From Clostridiales bacterium (lineage in GTDB: Bacteria; Bacillota; Clostridia; Monoglobales; Monoglobaceae): a stretch of 64,000 nucleotides of DNA. The notes beneath the pieces were generated by a model. It was not told the origin of the DNA. It was given only the letters and a program-made list of their open reading frames with translations, and made no database searches. Numbering within the stretch: position 1 is the first letter of the stretch; every line of letters begins with the position of its first letter. Location: contig JAHZIG010000002.1 of NCBI GenBank assembly GCA_019419865.1, positions 124,001 through 188,000 on the forward strand, read 5' to 3'. Made by a program: the position numbers and the translations under genes. Shown here one piece after another: positions 7,912-17,485 of the stretch.

Positions 7912-8115
7912 CTATCCCCGAATTAATTCGATCGCCCTTTTATACAGGGGATCCAATTCGCAGCCGCATGTACCGCATTCCGCGTCCGCTTGCCTGATCG
8001 CGGACAACAGCCGTTCTCCGTCGGCGTTTCCGTTTAGATATTCATTAGCCGGAACCGAGATCAGATCCCAGCCCGAATCGGCGAACTTTTCCATTATTAT
8101 TTGCAATTCGTTCAT
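7912..8115 (-). CDS. Small hypothetical protein
   Basis: About 67 residues, starting MNELQIIMEKFADSGWDLIS and ending with a Cys-rich stretch ECGTCGCELDPLYKRAIEL. The start at 8115 is favoured over the longer frame (8178) because GGAGG lies 8 bases upstream. CxxCxC could bind metal or support a disulfide, but no family is recognised. It precedes the TIGR04076 gene by about 50 bases on the same strand, so the two are probably co-transcribed. Confidence 0.6.
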   Translation of the reverse strand: MNELQIIMEKFADSGWDLISVPANEYLNGNADGERLLSAIRQADAECGTCGCELDPLYKRAIELIRG

Positions 8116-8359
8116 TTCGACCGCCTCCGTGCGTCTAAAATACGATTTAATTCTATCATACTCTAAACTATAGCGCAAGGATATTTTCCATCTCTTAAAT
8201 ATTAAAAAAGCGCTGCTCCAAAACTATATATATGCGAGAAATACTTTTGACGCTCCGTTTAGCAAAATCAAACCCCGCCGACGTCCGTTTTTTCGCGCGT
8301 TCCGATTAATCGAATACTTTTCGGCAGGCTTAAATCCAAAACTCGGCTTTGCGGCCGTA

Positions 8360-8389
8360 TTGACATATATATCTAATTTCTGATATAAT
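8360..8389 (+). promoter_or_regulatory. SigA promoter of ppk1
   Basis: TTGACA (8360-8365), 18-bp spacer, TATAAT (8384-8389). The predicted start codon at 8427 lies about 30 bases past the start site. The stretch 8179-8359 shows no gene. Confidence 0.85.
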
Positions 8390-8426
8390 TGAGAAGGATT
8401 ATGTTAAAAACCAAAGGATGAAGAAA

Positions 8427-10550
8427 ATGTTTGAAATAAGAACCGATTATATAAACCGCGAGCTGAGCTGGCTGCTTTTTAACTACAGAGTTCTTGAAGA
8501 AGCCGAAAAGACGGCCAACCCTATACTCGAACGGTTTCGCTTTCTGGCTATAACCTCTTCCAACCTGGACGAGTTTATGGAGGTCAGGGTGGCCGGAGTC
8601 AAACAGCAGGTCAAGTCCAAGTACAAGGAAGTTGGAAACTGCGGCTATACTCCGTCCGAGCTGTATTCGACCTTAAACAAGGAGATCAAGGAATTTAATG
8701 AAAAGCAGTACGCCTGTCTTCATAATTCTCTCATTCCCGAACTAAAGAAACACGGGATAAGGCTCCTCGGGATAGACGAGCTGAGCCATAAACAACTCAA
8801 GTTTCTGCACGAGTATTTCGACAGCGTCGTATTTCCTCTGCTCACGCCGATCGCAGTCGACGACGACAGGAAGTTTCCGCGGCTCGCCGGTAAAAAGCTA
8901 AATATAGCCGTGCGGCTTAAGAATAAGGATTCTAAGGAGACCTGCTACGCCGTCGTGCCGGTTCCGTCCAACCTAAAGAGGTTCGTCGAACTGCCGCGCG
9001 GTAAGACGGAAGCGGGGCGGACTCGGGATTTTATCATGCTCGAGGAGATAATGATCTCGCATATAGAAGCGCTCTTCGACGGTTACAGCGTAAAAGCCTG
9101 CGACCCGTTCAGGATCACCAGAAACTCTGACGTCGAGATAGACGACGAGGCTCCCGATCTGCTCGTAGAAGTCCAAAAGTCTATAAAAAAGCGCATCGAG
9201 GGCGAACCGGTAAGACTTGAGATCTTAAAGAAATGCGACTCGGATATAAAGGATTTCCTTATAGATAAATTAGACATAAAGAAAAACGAGATATACAAGA
9301 GCGCGGGGCCGCTGGATCTGACCGTGTTCTCAAAATTTGCGAACCTAGACGGCTGCGACGCTTTGAGATACGAAAAACTCGTTCCGGAATACCCCGCCGC
9401 CGATTTTGTCGGCGAGGACGATATTTTCGCGGCCATAAAGAAGCGCGACAGGATGATCCACTGTCCGTACGAGAGCTTTATGTCCATCGTGGATTTTCTG
9501 GAGCAGGCCGCCGACGACCCCGACGTGCTGGCGATAAAACAAACGCTGTACCGGGTGAGCGGCAACTCTCCGGTCATAGCCGCGCTGATCAAAGCCGCTC
9601 AAAACGGCAAGCAGGTCACGGTACTGGTCGAACTCAAGGCGCGCTTCGACGAAGCGAATAACGTGGAATGGGCCAAGAAGCTCGAAAAAGCCGGTTGCCA
9701 CGTAATATACGGACTTCCCGGACTCAAGACCCACTGCAAGATTTTGACCGTGATCCGCCGCGAGGACGATCAGCTCCGCTCGTACATGCACTTGGGTACC
9801 GGAAACTATAACGAATCGACGGCGAAACTATATACGGATATAGGACTGTTCACCTGCCGCGAGGAATACGGCAGCGATTCGGTCACTTTATTTAATATGC
9901 TCACCTCTTACGCCGGTTCGCCCGTATACAAGGAATTTAAAGTGGCGCCGCGCGATCTCAGAAAGTTTTTCGAGCATATGATAAAAACCGAGACCGAGAA
10001 CGCGCTGAAAGGCAAACCCGCCGGGATCTCGGCCAAGATCAATTCTCTGGTCGATCCCAAAATAATAGAGTTGTTGTATAAGGCGTCGCAGAGCGGCGTT
10101 AAAATAAACCTGCTCGTTCGCGGGATCTGCTGCTTGATCCCGGGCAAAAAGGGTCTCAGCGAGAATATTACCGTCCACAGCATCGTCGGTCAGCTTTTGG
10201 AGCACAGCCGTATCTTCAAATTTGAAAACGGCGGAGAGCCGAAGCTGTACATGGGGAGCGCGGACTGGATGCAGAGGAATCTCGACAAGCGCGTCGAGCT
10301 GGTGTTCCCAATCGCCGATAAAAGGCTGTTCGAGCGCGCCGACAATATTCTCAGCGCTATGTTCAGCGATACCGAAAACACAAGAATAATGCAGAGCGAC
10401 GGCTCCTATATCTCTGTAAAAGAGGCGGACGAGTCTAAGAAGCTGAACTGCCAGAGAGAGTTTATCAAGCTCGCCTCGCTCAGCAAGCGCGAGGCCGAAA
10501 GAGCTCGCGAGGATCGGGAAAAGAGCAAACGTTCGAATAAAAATTCGTAA
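8427..10550 (+). CDS. ppk1: Polyphosphate kinase 1
   Basis: Makes long-chain polyphosphate from ATP and can run in reverse. About 707 residues, the usual PPK1 length. Domains in order: N-terminal helical domain starting YINRELSWLLFNYRVLEEAE, head domain, then the two phospholipase-D-like catalytic domains. Seen motifs include YESFMSIVDFLEQAADDPDV, IKQTLYRVSGNSPVI, and the phosphohistidine region YMHLGTGNYNESTAKLYTD near residue 465. The start at 8427 is preferred because AAAGGA lies 8 bases before it; the upstream ATG at 8418 overlaps that ribosome site. Polyphosphate serves stress and energy storage; the next gene is phosphofructokinase. Confidence 0.95.
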   Translation: MFEIRTDYINRELSWLLFNYRVLEEAEKTANPILERFRFLAITSSNLDEFMEVRVAGVKQQVKSKYKEVGNCGYTPSELYSTLNKEIKEFNEKQYACLHNSLIPELKKHGIRLLGIDELSHKQLKFLHEYFDSVVFPLLTPIAVDDDRKFPRLAGKKLNIAVRLKNKDSKETCYAVVPVPSNLKRFVELPRGKTEAGRTRDFIMLEEIMISHIEALFDGYSVKACDPFRITRNSDVEIDDEAPDLLVEVQKSIKKRIEGEPVRLEILKKCDSDIKDFLIDKLDIKKNEIYKSAGPLDLTVFSKFANLDGCDALRYEKLVPEYPAADFVGEDDIFAAIKKRDRMIHCPYESFMSIVDFLEQAADDPDVLAIKQTLYRVSGNSPVIAALIKAAQNGKQVTVLVELKARFDEANNVEWAKKLEKAGCHVIYGLPGLKTHCKILTVIRREDDQLRSYMHLGTGNYNESTAKLYTDIGLFTCREEYGSDSVTLFNMLTSYAGSPVYKEFKVAPRDLRKFFEHMIKTETENALKGKPAGISAKINSLVDPKIIELLYKASQSGVKINLLVRGICCLIPGKKGLSENITVHSIVGQLLEHSRIFKFENGGEPKLYMGSADWMQRNLDKRVELVFPIADKRLFERADNILSAMFSDTENTRIMQSDGSYISVKEADESKKLNCQREFIKLASLSKREAERAREDREKSKRSNKNS

Positions 10551-10564
10551 CCAAAGTATAAATT

Positions 10565-10594
10565 ATAAACTTTAACTATAGAATAAACTTTAAC
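10565..10594 (+). repeat. Two 12-bp direct repeats upstream of pfkA
   Basis: ATAAACTTTAAC occurs at 10565-10576 and again at 10583-10594, an 18-bp period, in the short gap before pfkA. It could be a regulator site or promoter-region duplication; nothing more is visible. Confidence 0.4.
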
Positions 10595-10624
10595 CATGCA
10601 AGCGACGCAAAGGAGGAAAACGTT

Positions 10625-11704
10625 ATGATGAAAGTAGGAATTTTAACGAGCGGCGGGGACTGTCAGGGTCTTAACGCCGCTATACGCGGAGTCGCAAAGG
10701 CGCTCTACCGCGAATTTAAAAACAAGGAACTCGAGATATACGGGATCCAAGACGGTTACGGCGGTTTGATCTACGGAAACTACAAAATTATGAAGGAAAA
10801 CGACTTTTCCGGGATACTGACGCTTGGGGGAACCATACTTGGCACGTCCCGTCAGCCGTTTAAACAGATGCGCAAAGCGGACGAAAACAGCGTGGACAAG
10901 GTCGAGATGATGAAAGCCAACTATAAGAAGATGGGGCTCGACTGCTTGGTGGTTCTCGGCGGCAACGGCACGCATAAGACGGCCAATCTTCTCTCCCAGG
11001 AGGGGCTTAATGTGATAGGTCTGCCGAAGACCATAGACAACGACATCTGGGGAACCGATATGACCTTCGGCTTCTACAGCGCGGTCGATATAGCTACGGA
11101 CGTTATAGACAGGATCCACACGACGGCGACCTCGCACGGCAGGATATTCATAATCGAGCTTATGGGGCATAAGGCCGGCTGGCTCACGCTGTACGCGGGG
11201 ATCGCGGGCGGAGCGGACGTAATACTCATTCCCGAGATACCCTACAACATCGATAAGATAATAGAGGAATTGGATCGCCGCGAGAAGAAGGGCAAGAAAT
11301 TCTCAATAATAGCCGTTGCGGAGGGTTCCATGTCGGTCGAAGAATCTAAGATGAAGAAAAAGGAATTCAAGGCTAAACGCGCGGCCGAGAGCTATCCGTC
11401 GATCTCATACCGGATAGCCGACGAGATCCAGGCAAAGTCCGAACACGAAATCAGAGTCTGCGTCCCCGGACATTTCCAGAGAGGCGGCAGTCCGTCCGCG
11501 TACGACAGAGTATTGGCCACCCGCCTCGGTACCCGCGCCGCGCAGTCGATCAAAAACGGCGAGTTCGGATACATGATGGCTTTGATAAACAATAAAATAA
11601 CTCCCGTTCCGCTCAGCGAAGTCGCGGGAAAACTCAAAAACGTCGATCCAAACTGCGACGAGGTTTTAAACGCAAAAGAAGTCGGGATCAGCTTCGGAGA
11701 TTAA
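10625..11704 (+). CDS. pfkA: 6-phosphofructokinase
   Basis: Glycolytic enzyme phosphorylating fructose-6-phosphate, 359 residues. Motifs: GILTSGGDCQGLNAAIRG at the start, LGGTILGTSRQPF, GGNGTHKTA (residues ~112-120), PKTIDNDIWGTD (~134-145) and HFQRGGSPSAYDR. The residue equivalent to E. coli 104 is Gly115 (ATP-type) while the one equivalent to 124 is Lys135 (the state seen in PPi-dependent enzymes and some ATP enzymes), so the phosphoryl donor is probably ATP but not certain. AAAGGAGG lies 8 bases before the ATG. A strong terminator follows. Confidence 0.93.
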   Translation: MMKVGILTSGGDCQGLNAAIRGVAKALYREFKNKELEIYGIQDGYGGLIYGNYKIMKENDFSGILTLGGTILGTSRQPFKQMRKADENSVDKVEMMKANYKKMGLDCLVVLGGNGTHKTANLLSQEGLNVIGLPKTIDNDIWGTDMTFGFYSAVDIATDVIDRIHTTATSHGRIFIIELMGHKAGWLTLYAGIAGGADVILIPEIPYNIDKIIEELDRREKKGKKFSIIAVAEGSMSVEESKMKKKEFKAKRAAESYPSISYRIADEIQAKSEHEIRVCVPGHFQRGGSPSAYDRVLATRLGTRAAQSIKNGEFGYMMALINNKITPVPLSEVAGKLKNVDPNCDEVLNAKEVGISFGD

Positions 11705-11728
11705 TAATTATTTTGTATACAGTTTCAG

Positions 11729-11759
11729 GACCGATCGTATAGGATCGGTCTCTTTTTTA
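11729..11759 (+). terminator. Rho-independent terminator of pfkA
   Basis: GACCGATC (11729-11736) / GATCGGTC (11743-11750) with a 6-base loop, followed by TCTTTTTTAT. Confidence 0.9.
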
Positions 11760-12131
11760 TTTCAAATGTAAGCGCCATGACCGCTAAATATTCTTATCGT
11801 TGGAGCGGCTTTTATTCCACCTTATACTCCGTCTCGCCGCGCGATTCCGTCTCAGCCGCCTCCGCGCGATTTATATACGCATAACCTAAAAGTTATGACT
11901 CTTAGCTCGGTTATCATACGTTCATTTGATTCCAATAACCCCCGCCTGCGTATAAGAACACCATAAAAGCTCGGCGACCGGCGAATCAGAGTTCTTTCAT
12001 AACTCTTTTATGCTCGTCTATCCTAATAGGGAAATAGTCTTTCCCATACCGTAAAATATGGTTCCGGCTTTCGCGCTCGGACATGCCGCGGTCTATTCTA
12101 ATTCGCCGGGTATCTTCGTATTACCGAAAAT
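11760..12131. other. Intergenic stretch without a supported gene
   Basis: A 33-codon open frame on the minus strand (11986-12084, starting MSERESRNHILRYG) has no ribosome site and no recognised family; it may be a gene remnant. Nothing else is visible here. Confidence 0.3.
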
Positions 12132-12161
12132 TAGAAAAGAGGCCGCTTTTGCGCGGCCTCT
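12132..12161 (-). terminator. Rho-independent terminator of dapF-dapL
   Basis: On the minus strand AGAGGCCGC / GCGGCCTCT around a GCAAAA loop, followed by TTTTC. It lies 14 bases past the dapL stop. Confidence 0.85.
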
Positions 12162-12174
12162 ATAATATTTAACA

Positions 12175-13494
12175 CTATTCTTCGCTTTTAGCGTCCTCGC
12201 TCGCAGACTCAGAAATAGCCTTCTTTTCAACGGGCGGCTCGGTGATTATTACCTCGACCTCTGCGGCGCCGAATAATCTCTTAAGTCTCTTCATCGCCTC
12301 TACGGTCTCGTCCTTATCGCCGAAAGCGGTAAGTCTAAAGTAACCCTCGCCGTTCTTGCCGAAGCCCGCGCCCGGGGTTCCGACGACTGCGATATTTTCA
12401 AGCAAGTAATCGAAGAATTCCCACGAACCCATGCCGTTCGGGCATTTCAGCCAAATATAAGGCGAGTTGATACCGCCGACGTATTTTATGCCAAGCTCGT
12501 CCATAGTCTCCGCAATGACCTTTGCGTTTTCACGGTAGTAGTCGATATTGACCGCGATCTCCTTCTGGCCGCGCTCGGTGAATACGGCCTCCGCGCCTCT
12601 TTGTACTATATACGGAACGCCGTTGAACTTTGTCGTCTGACGTCTCAGCCAGAGCTTGTTTACGATAACTTCCTCTTTCTCAAACAGAGACAGCTTCGGG
12701 AGCTTCGGATTTATCTTGCTTACTTTGACCTTTAAGTCTTTAGGCACGATCGTGTAACCGCATCTTGTGCCTGTAAAGCCCGCGGTCTTTGAAAGCGAAC
12801 AGAACTCTATCGCGCATCTCTTAGCGCCGTCTATCTCGTAAATGCTCTTTGGCAGCGAACTATCCTGTATAAACGCTTCATAAGCCGCGTCGAATAAGAT
12901 CACCGCGTCGTTCGCGAGCGCATAGTCCACCCAGACCTTAAGCTGTTCCTTTGTGTAGACAGCGCCGGTCGGATTGTTGGGCGAGCAGAGATATACTATG
13001 TCCGCCTTCTCGTTGGACGGAAGCGGGCAGAAGCCGTTCTCCTCGGTCGCGTTCAAAAATACGATCTTTCTTCCGTTCATGATATTGGTATCGACGTACA
13101 CGGGATACACCGGATCCGGGATCATAACGACGTTATCTTTGTCGAAGAGGTCGGTTATATTACCCACGTCGCTCTTAGCTCCGTCGCTTATGAACACCTC
13201 GTCGGGTTCGATATTGATTATATTCTTCTTGTAGTATTCTACTACCGCGTTACGCAGGAAATCATAGCCCTGCTCGGGACCGTAACCTCTGAAGGTCTCC
13301 TTGACTCCCATCTCGTCGACCGCCTTATGCATGGCCTCGGTCACAGCCGGAACAAGCGGACGCGTTACGTCGCCTATGCCCATTCTTATGACCTTCTTAT
13401 CGGGATTAGCGGCTGAAAAGTCGTTGACCTTTTTCGCGATCTCCGAAAACAGATAACTCTCTTTCAGATTAAAATAATTCTCGTTCAGCTTCAC
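12175..13494 (-). CDS. dapL: LL-diaminopimelate aminotransferase
   Basis: PLP enzyme converting tetrahydrodipicolinate to LL-diaminopimelate in one step (the DapL variant of lysine and peptidoglycan synthesis). Starts MKLNENYFNLKESYLFSEIA, with the MGIGDVTRPLVPAV motif, the CSPNNPTGAVY PLP loop and the Schiff-base lysine in FCSLSKTAGFTGTRCGY. The 439 residues include about 28 extra acidic residues after the normal end (EPPVEKKAISESASEDAK), an odd low-complexity tail. It follows dapF by 50 bases; the gene pair supplies meso-diaminopimelate. Confidence 0.95.
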   Translation of the reverse strand: MKLNENYFNLKESYLFSEIAKKVNDFSAANPDKKVIRMGIGDVTRPLVPAVTEAMHKAVDEMGVKETFRGYGPEQGYDFLRNAVVEYYKKNIINIEPDEVFISDGAKSDVGNITDLFDKDNVVMIPDPVYPVYVDTNIMNGRKIVFLNATEENGFCPLPSNEKADIVYLCSPNNPTGAVYTKEQLKVWVDYALANDAVILFDAAYEAFIQDSSLPKSIYEIDGAKRCAIEFCSLSKTAGFTGTRCGYTIVPKDLKVKVSKINPKLPKLSLFEKEEVIVNKLWLRRQTTKFNGVPYIVQRGAEAVFTERGQKEIAVNIDYYRENAKVIAETMDELGIKYVGGINSPYIWLKCPNGMGSWEFFDYLLENIAVVGTPGAGFGKNGEGYFRLTAFGDKDETVEAMKRLKRLFGAAEVEVIITEPPVEKKAISESASEDAKSEE

Positions 13495-13544
13495 TTACAA
13501 CAACTCCTTTATATTAAATTCTTAATTCTCAAAATAAAACCGGC

Positions 13545-14399
13545 TTATCTCGCGATCGGCGGAACGTTTACCTCGCCCTTGCAAACGAAAGTTGCCGTTC
13601 CCTTTTTGATGACGCGGCCGTCGCTTAGATACCTGATCTTCAGGTCTCCGCCGCGCAGTTTGACCCGCACCTCTTCATCTCTCTTGCAGAAACCGTTTAA
13701 TACGCAGGCTACGACCACGGCGCAGGCGCCCGTTCCGCAAGCCCACGTCTCTCCGCTGCCGCGCTCCCATACGCGCATCTTTACGGTGTTGTTATCTATT
13801 ATTTGGACGAACTCCGTATTTATACGCTCCGGGAAAAGTTCGTGATTCTCAAACTTAGGACCTATCTCGGCTAAGTTGAGCGAATCAACGTCGTCTACGA
13901 ATACGACGGCGTGAGGATTGCCCATCGACACTCCGGTTATATTATACTTCTTACCGTCTACCTCTATTTCCCTGTCTACTATCTCTTCGCCAGGCAAATT
14001 GATCGGGATAGCTTCCGGCTTCAATATCGCCTCGCCCATATCGACGCTGACATATTCGACTACTCCGTTTACTACGTCGAGATCCAGCGTTTTTATACCG
14101 CCCAGAGTTTCCAAGGTAAACTTCAGCTTATTTGTCATACCGTTTTCATAAACGTATTTTGCGACGCAGCGCACTGCGTTCCCGCACATCTCGGCTTCGG
14201 AGCCGTCCGCGTTGAACATTCTCATCCTAAAGTCCGCGACTTCCGACGGCATGATCAGCACAAGACCGTCCGAGCCTATGCCGAAATGAAAATCCGAAAC
14301 AAATTCGGAAAGCTTATTCGGGTTGAACACCTCTTCCTCGAAACAATTTATATATATATAGCAATTGCCTATACCGTGCATCTTAGTAAATTTTAACAT
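13545..14399 (-). CDS. dapF: Diaminopimelate epimerase
   Basis: Cofactor-independent epimerase turning LL- into meso-diaminopimelate for lysine and cell wall. Starts MLKFTKMHGIGNCYIYINCF. Both catalytic cysteines are present, in AEMCGNAVRC near residue 74 and in ETWACGTGACAVV near 222. Length 284 is usual. A GGAGG ribosome site precedes the ATG. A TTGTGT-17-TAAAAT promoter (14585-14613) is about 190 bases upstream; no lysine riboswitch pattern could be seen in the leader. First gene of the dapF-dapL operon. Confidence 0.95.
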   Translation of the reverse strand: MLKFTKMHGIGNCYIYINCFEEEVFNPNKLSEFVSDFHFGIGSDGLVLIMPSEVADFRMRMFNADGSEAEMCGNAVRCVAKYVYENGMTNKLKFTLETLGGIKTLDLDVVNGVVEYVSVDMGEAILKPEAIPINLPGEEIVDREIEVDGKKYNITGVSMGNPHAVVFVDDVDSLNLAEIGPKFENHELFPERINTEFVQIIDNNTVKMRVWERGSGETWACGTGACAVVVACVLNGFCKRDEEVRVKLRGGDLKIRYLSDGRVIKKGTATFVCKGEVNVPPIAR

Positions 14400-14584
14400 A
14401 AATTCTTACCTCCACAGAATTTATAAAATAAATTTCATAAATAAGCGCCGAATCCCTTCTTAGCTTAGGTCGAAATAGACCTCCGCTCAGAATATACGGA
14501 CCCGTCGGCTTTGCAAACTCTGTCGCTCGCCTATCAAGCGCATTTTAGCGCCTATACCGCATTATTTATTTTAATACTATATTT

Positions 14585-14613
14585 ATTTTAACATAACTAT
14601 AATTAAAACACAA
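14585..14613 (-). promoter_or_regulatory. Candidate SigA promoter of dapF-dapL
   Basis: Minus strand TTGTGT (14608-14613), 17 bp, TAAAAT (14585-14590). The leader between here and dapF shows no known riboswitch. Confidence 0.5.
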
Positions 14614-14640
14614 GCATTTGTTAAACAAATTTTAACATCA

Positions 14641-14672
14641 GAAAAAGAGGCCGGCAAACGCCGACCTCTTTC
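14641..14672 (-). terminator. Rho-independent terminator of the pectate lyase/SLH operon
   Basis: Minus strand AAAGAGGTCGGC / GCCGGCCTCTTT (one weak pair) with loop GTTT-like sequence and a short T run; 20 bases past the stop of the 924-residue gene. Confidence 0.75.
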
Positions 14673-14691
14673 TTAAGATATACATAAACTA

Positions 14692-17466
14692 TTACTCTTC
14701 GCCCGTGATTACCATCATGTCGATTTCTTCATCATTGTACTGAGTTCTTATTACAACTCTGTCGCCCGGCTGAATATCATAGGGATCTCCAACCGTTAAC
14801 TCGTCTCTCTCGAGATCGTATTGATAGAGGTTTACATCGGTTGTAGGATACGCTCTATAATATTTCTTATCGGTCAAATCCGTGGTCTCGACCAGATAGA
14901 AGTCGTACGCGCTCATTACTTCGCCGTATACGACATAGAGCTCGTCGTTGCCAAGTTCATAGTTGAAGTGACCGTCTTGGTTAAGCTCAAAGTAATTATC
15001 TGTCGCAGAGTAATCGTACAAGAATCTGTAGATCGTGATAGCGTCGTTTGATCCCACCGTGAACTGGATCAAGTCGCCGCGCTCCGCGTTGTCTATCGTA
15101 GTTGCATATGCATTAAACGCTGCGCTTGACTGGGTAGCATCCTCGTCGACGTTGTACGATACTTTCTCGCCGTTTACATAACCGACTATCTGAGTTACGC
15201 GAGCCGATGAAGCTTCGTCCCAAGCAGATACAACCTCGTCTACGAACATTACGTCGGCCGAATCGCTGAGGTTAGCCGGATCTGAATCCTTAACTACCAA
15301 AACGTTAGCGACGCCGTTTCTGATATCGTAGATGTCCGCGTCTACGCCTCCGTTTTCAAGCTCGTCGACACTGACTACCGAATAGTCGGATTCGCGGTTA
15401 CGATCCGCAAACGGCACTCTGAATATGAGGGTATCGTCGGTAATCGCGCAGTTAGCGATCAGATTATTTGTAAGTCTTGTGCTGCCCGAATAGTACATAC
15501 CAAAGTCAAGGTTGTTGGGATCTTCAAGCGAATCCGTGTAGTCCGTCGCCAGATATAGCGATCTGATCTGCGAGTTGCTGTTGAGCTCATAGAGTACTAC
15601 CTGGCTCCTCGAAAGCGCGCTGGCATACTGGCTGCATATCACGTCCGCCGACACCTGCGTTACCTCGCCGGAATCGCCCAGGTTTGTGTTGACCTTCATC
15701 GCCGAATCATATTCGTGTATAGCTCCGTTCCTATCCATAAGTTTTACGACAAACGAACTGTTGAATCCATTGTCGACCGTACCAAAATCTATCAAGTACG
15801 CGTAGTTAGCGCCCGACGACGATACTGCGTTGGTGCCCAAAATTCTGCCGTCGTAGGTGAGCTGGAACGCGCTCGAAAATCCTGCTGTTATCTCTCTGCT
15901 GCAATACGGAGATACGACATAATCTTGAGCGCTATCTTGATTACTGATCGTAACGACCGTATATTCGCCGTTCGCATAAGTATCATTTGAAACGACGCTC
16001 ACAGTACCTTCGACCTGATCTCTCGATACGTAACCTCTGATGTAATAGCCGTCGTTACTTACTGAATAGGTGATAACGTCGCCTTTCTGCAGGTCTTCAG
16101 GCTCGATCGCTTCGCCGTTTAACGTGATCATTGTATGGTAGTTATCTGTAAAGTACAAACTCGGCAAGTTTGAAGTCGCGTTGTTCTGGAATATTACTTG
16201 CTCCGTGTTGGAGTTGTATCTCTCAAACTGCGCGTCAAACATTTCGTTGATTATTACTGCATCCGCTCTGCCCATAGATTCCTGAGAAACGACCTTGACC
16301 TCGCCGACTTGAATCGTAAGACCCTCGTCGGGTATATTTTCAAGCGGCTTACCGTTGTATGAAATCATTGTCATATCGTCGATGTTGATTGATTCGTCGC
16401 GGCCGTTTTCATCAATATAATTTACCTGGCTGTCGGTTACGCTCACAAGGTCTCGTGCCTGAATCGTCGTCTGATAGTTAGGACTGCTTACCGATTCCAC
16501 AAATATAACCACGCTGCGTCTGTAGCCGCTTACGTTTGTCATATAGTAAAAATCAACTTTACAGCCGAGGTAGTCCTCCGGATCGAATAAACTGTTGTTT
16601 TGGATCTGATAGGTCACATTGTCGAGTATGATCTCATTCTCAAGATCTACCTCGGCGCCGCTCAATGTAGCAAAATATGTAGCTATCAGCTCCGCGGTCT
16701 CTTTCCTTACTTTATATGTCTGCTCGAGCAAAGTCGTGTTTGAGGTCATTACCTCTACGGCGCCGTTGTTGTTATAAGATATAGCCTGCATCAGATTAGC
16801 CTCAAGGCCGTTTCTTACAAGTCTCGCCGCCTGGAGCGCTGTCAGCGTTCCGTTGGTGTCCAAGCTCAGCCCATTTAAAACGTCGCTGCGCGTAGCCCAG
16901 CTTATGTATCCGGTCGGGAAACCACCCGACGCTTCGCAGGCTTCGCTATAACCGATCGCAGCCATTACCATCTTTACCGCCTCGGAAACCAAGATCGGAT
17001 CGTCCGGTCTGAATATCGCGTTACCGTCGCCGTTCAAAATACCTATGTCAGTCAGGTAACAAACCGCGGGATATGCGAAGTGATCCGCGTTTATATCCGA
17101 ATACGGCGAGGTCGAATAGCTCGGATAACCTTCGGTATTGGCCTTGATCATCTTAGCAATGATAGTCGAAAACTCGCCTCTTGTGACCTGCTCGGTCTCC
17201 CAGTATCCGTCCGGCAGCATCTCGAATATACCGAGCGCGCTGTCGAATCTATAATCGGACGAATATTCCAGATCCTCTCCCGGCATAGAAGCTATTGCCG
17301 CCGCGGCGGTGGAAGCGGCTATGACTTCAGCCGCCTCCTCCGTTGTTGTTGTATCCGCCGCGGTCGTGTCTGCGTCTTCGGCAAATACGAACGAACTTGT
17401 TATAATACTGCTAATGAGCATCGCCGCCGCGAGTATAGCAGATATTACTTTGAAATGTTTTTTCAT
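14692..17466 (-). CDS. Large SLH-domain surface protein of unknown function
   Basis: A 924-residue predicted exported protein. Signal peptide (residues 1-29, ending FVFAED), then about three SLH repeats at ~70-240 (FRPDDPILVSEAVKMVMAAI is clear), then a ~680-residue acidic, beta-rich region with no motif I recognise and no transmembrane segment. It lies only 19 bases after the giant pectate lyase on the same strand and shares its terminator, so the two are co-transcribed. An accessory structural or binding role at the S-layer is an inference from context. A GGGAGG ribosome site precedes the ATG. Confidence 0.8.
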   Translation of the reverse strand: MKKHFKVISAILAAAMLISSIITSSFVFAEDADTTAADTTTTEEAAEVIAASTAAAAIASMPGEDLEYSSDYRFDSALGIFEMLPDGYWETEQVTRGEFSTIIAKMIKANTEGYPSYSTSPYSDINADHFAYPAVCYLTDIGILNGDGNAIFRPDDPILVSEAVKMVMAAIGYSEACEASGGFPTGYISWATRSDVLNGLSLDTNGTLTALQAARLVRNGLEANLMQAISYNNNGAVEVMTSNTTLLEQTYKVRKETAELIATYFATLSGAEVDLENEIILDNVTYQIQNNSLFDPEDYLGCKVDFYYMTNVSGYRRSVVIFVESVSSPNYQTTIQARDLVSVTDSQVNYIDENGRDESINIDDMTMISYNGKPLENIPDEGLTIQVGEVKVVSQESMGRADAVIINEMFDAQFERYNSNTEQVIFQNNATSNLPSLYFTDNYHTMITLNGEAIEPEDLQKGDVITYSVSNDGYYIRGYVSRDQVEGTVSVVSNDTYANGEYTVVTISNQDSAQDYVVSPYCSREITAGFSSAFQLTYDGRILGTNAVSSSGANYAYLIDFGTVDNGFNSSFVVKLMDRNGAIHEYDSAMKVNTNLGDSGEVTQVSADVICSQYASALSRSQVVLYELNSNSQIRSLYLATDYTDSLEDPNNLDFGMYYSGSTRLTNNLIANCAITDDTLIFRVPFADRNRESDYSVVSVDELENGGVDADIYDIRNGVANVLVVKDSDPANLSDSADVMFVDEVVSAWDEASSARVTQIVGYVNGEKVSYNVDEDATQSSAAFNAYATTIDNAERGDLIQFTVGSNDAITIYRFLYDYSATDNYFELNQDGHFNYELGNDELYVVYGEVMSAYDFYLVETTDLTDKKYYRAYPTTDVNLYQYDLERDELTVGDPYDIQPGDRVVIRTQYNDEEIDMMVITGEE

Positions 17467-17485
17467 TGGAAATATACCTCCCTTT

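Noticed and set aside
11986..12084. A 33-codon frame starting MSERESRNHILRYG on the minus strand
   Set aside because: No ribosome site, no recognised family, and it lies between two terminators; noted only as a possible remnant.
14400..14613. Lysine riboswitch upstream of dapF
   Set aside because: The conserved L-box sequence elements are not visible in the leader; only ordinary short stems are present.
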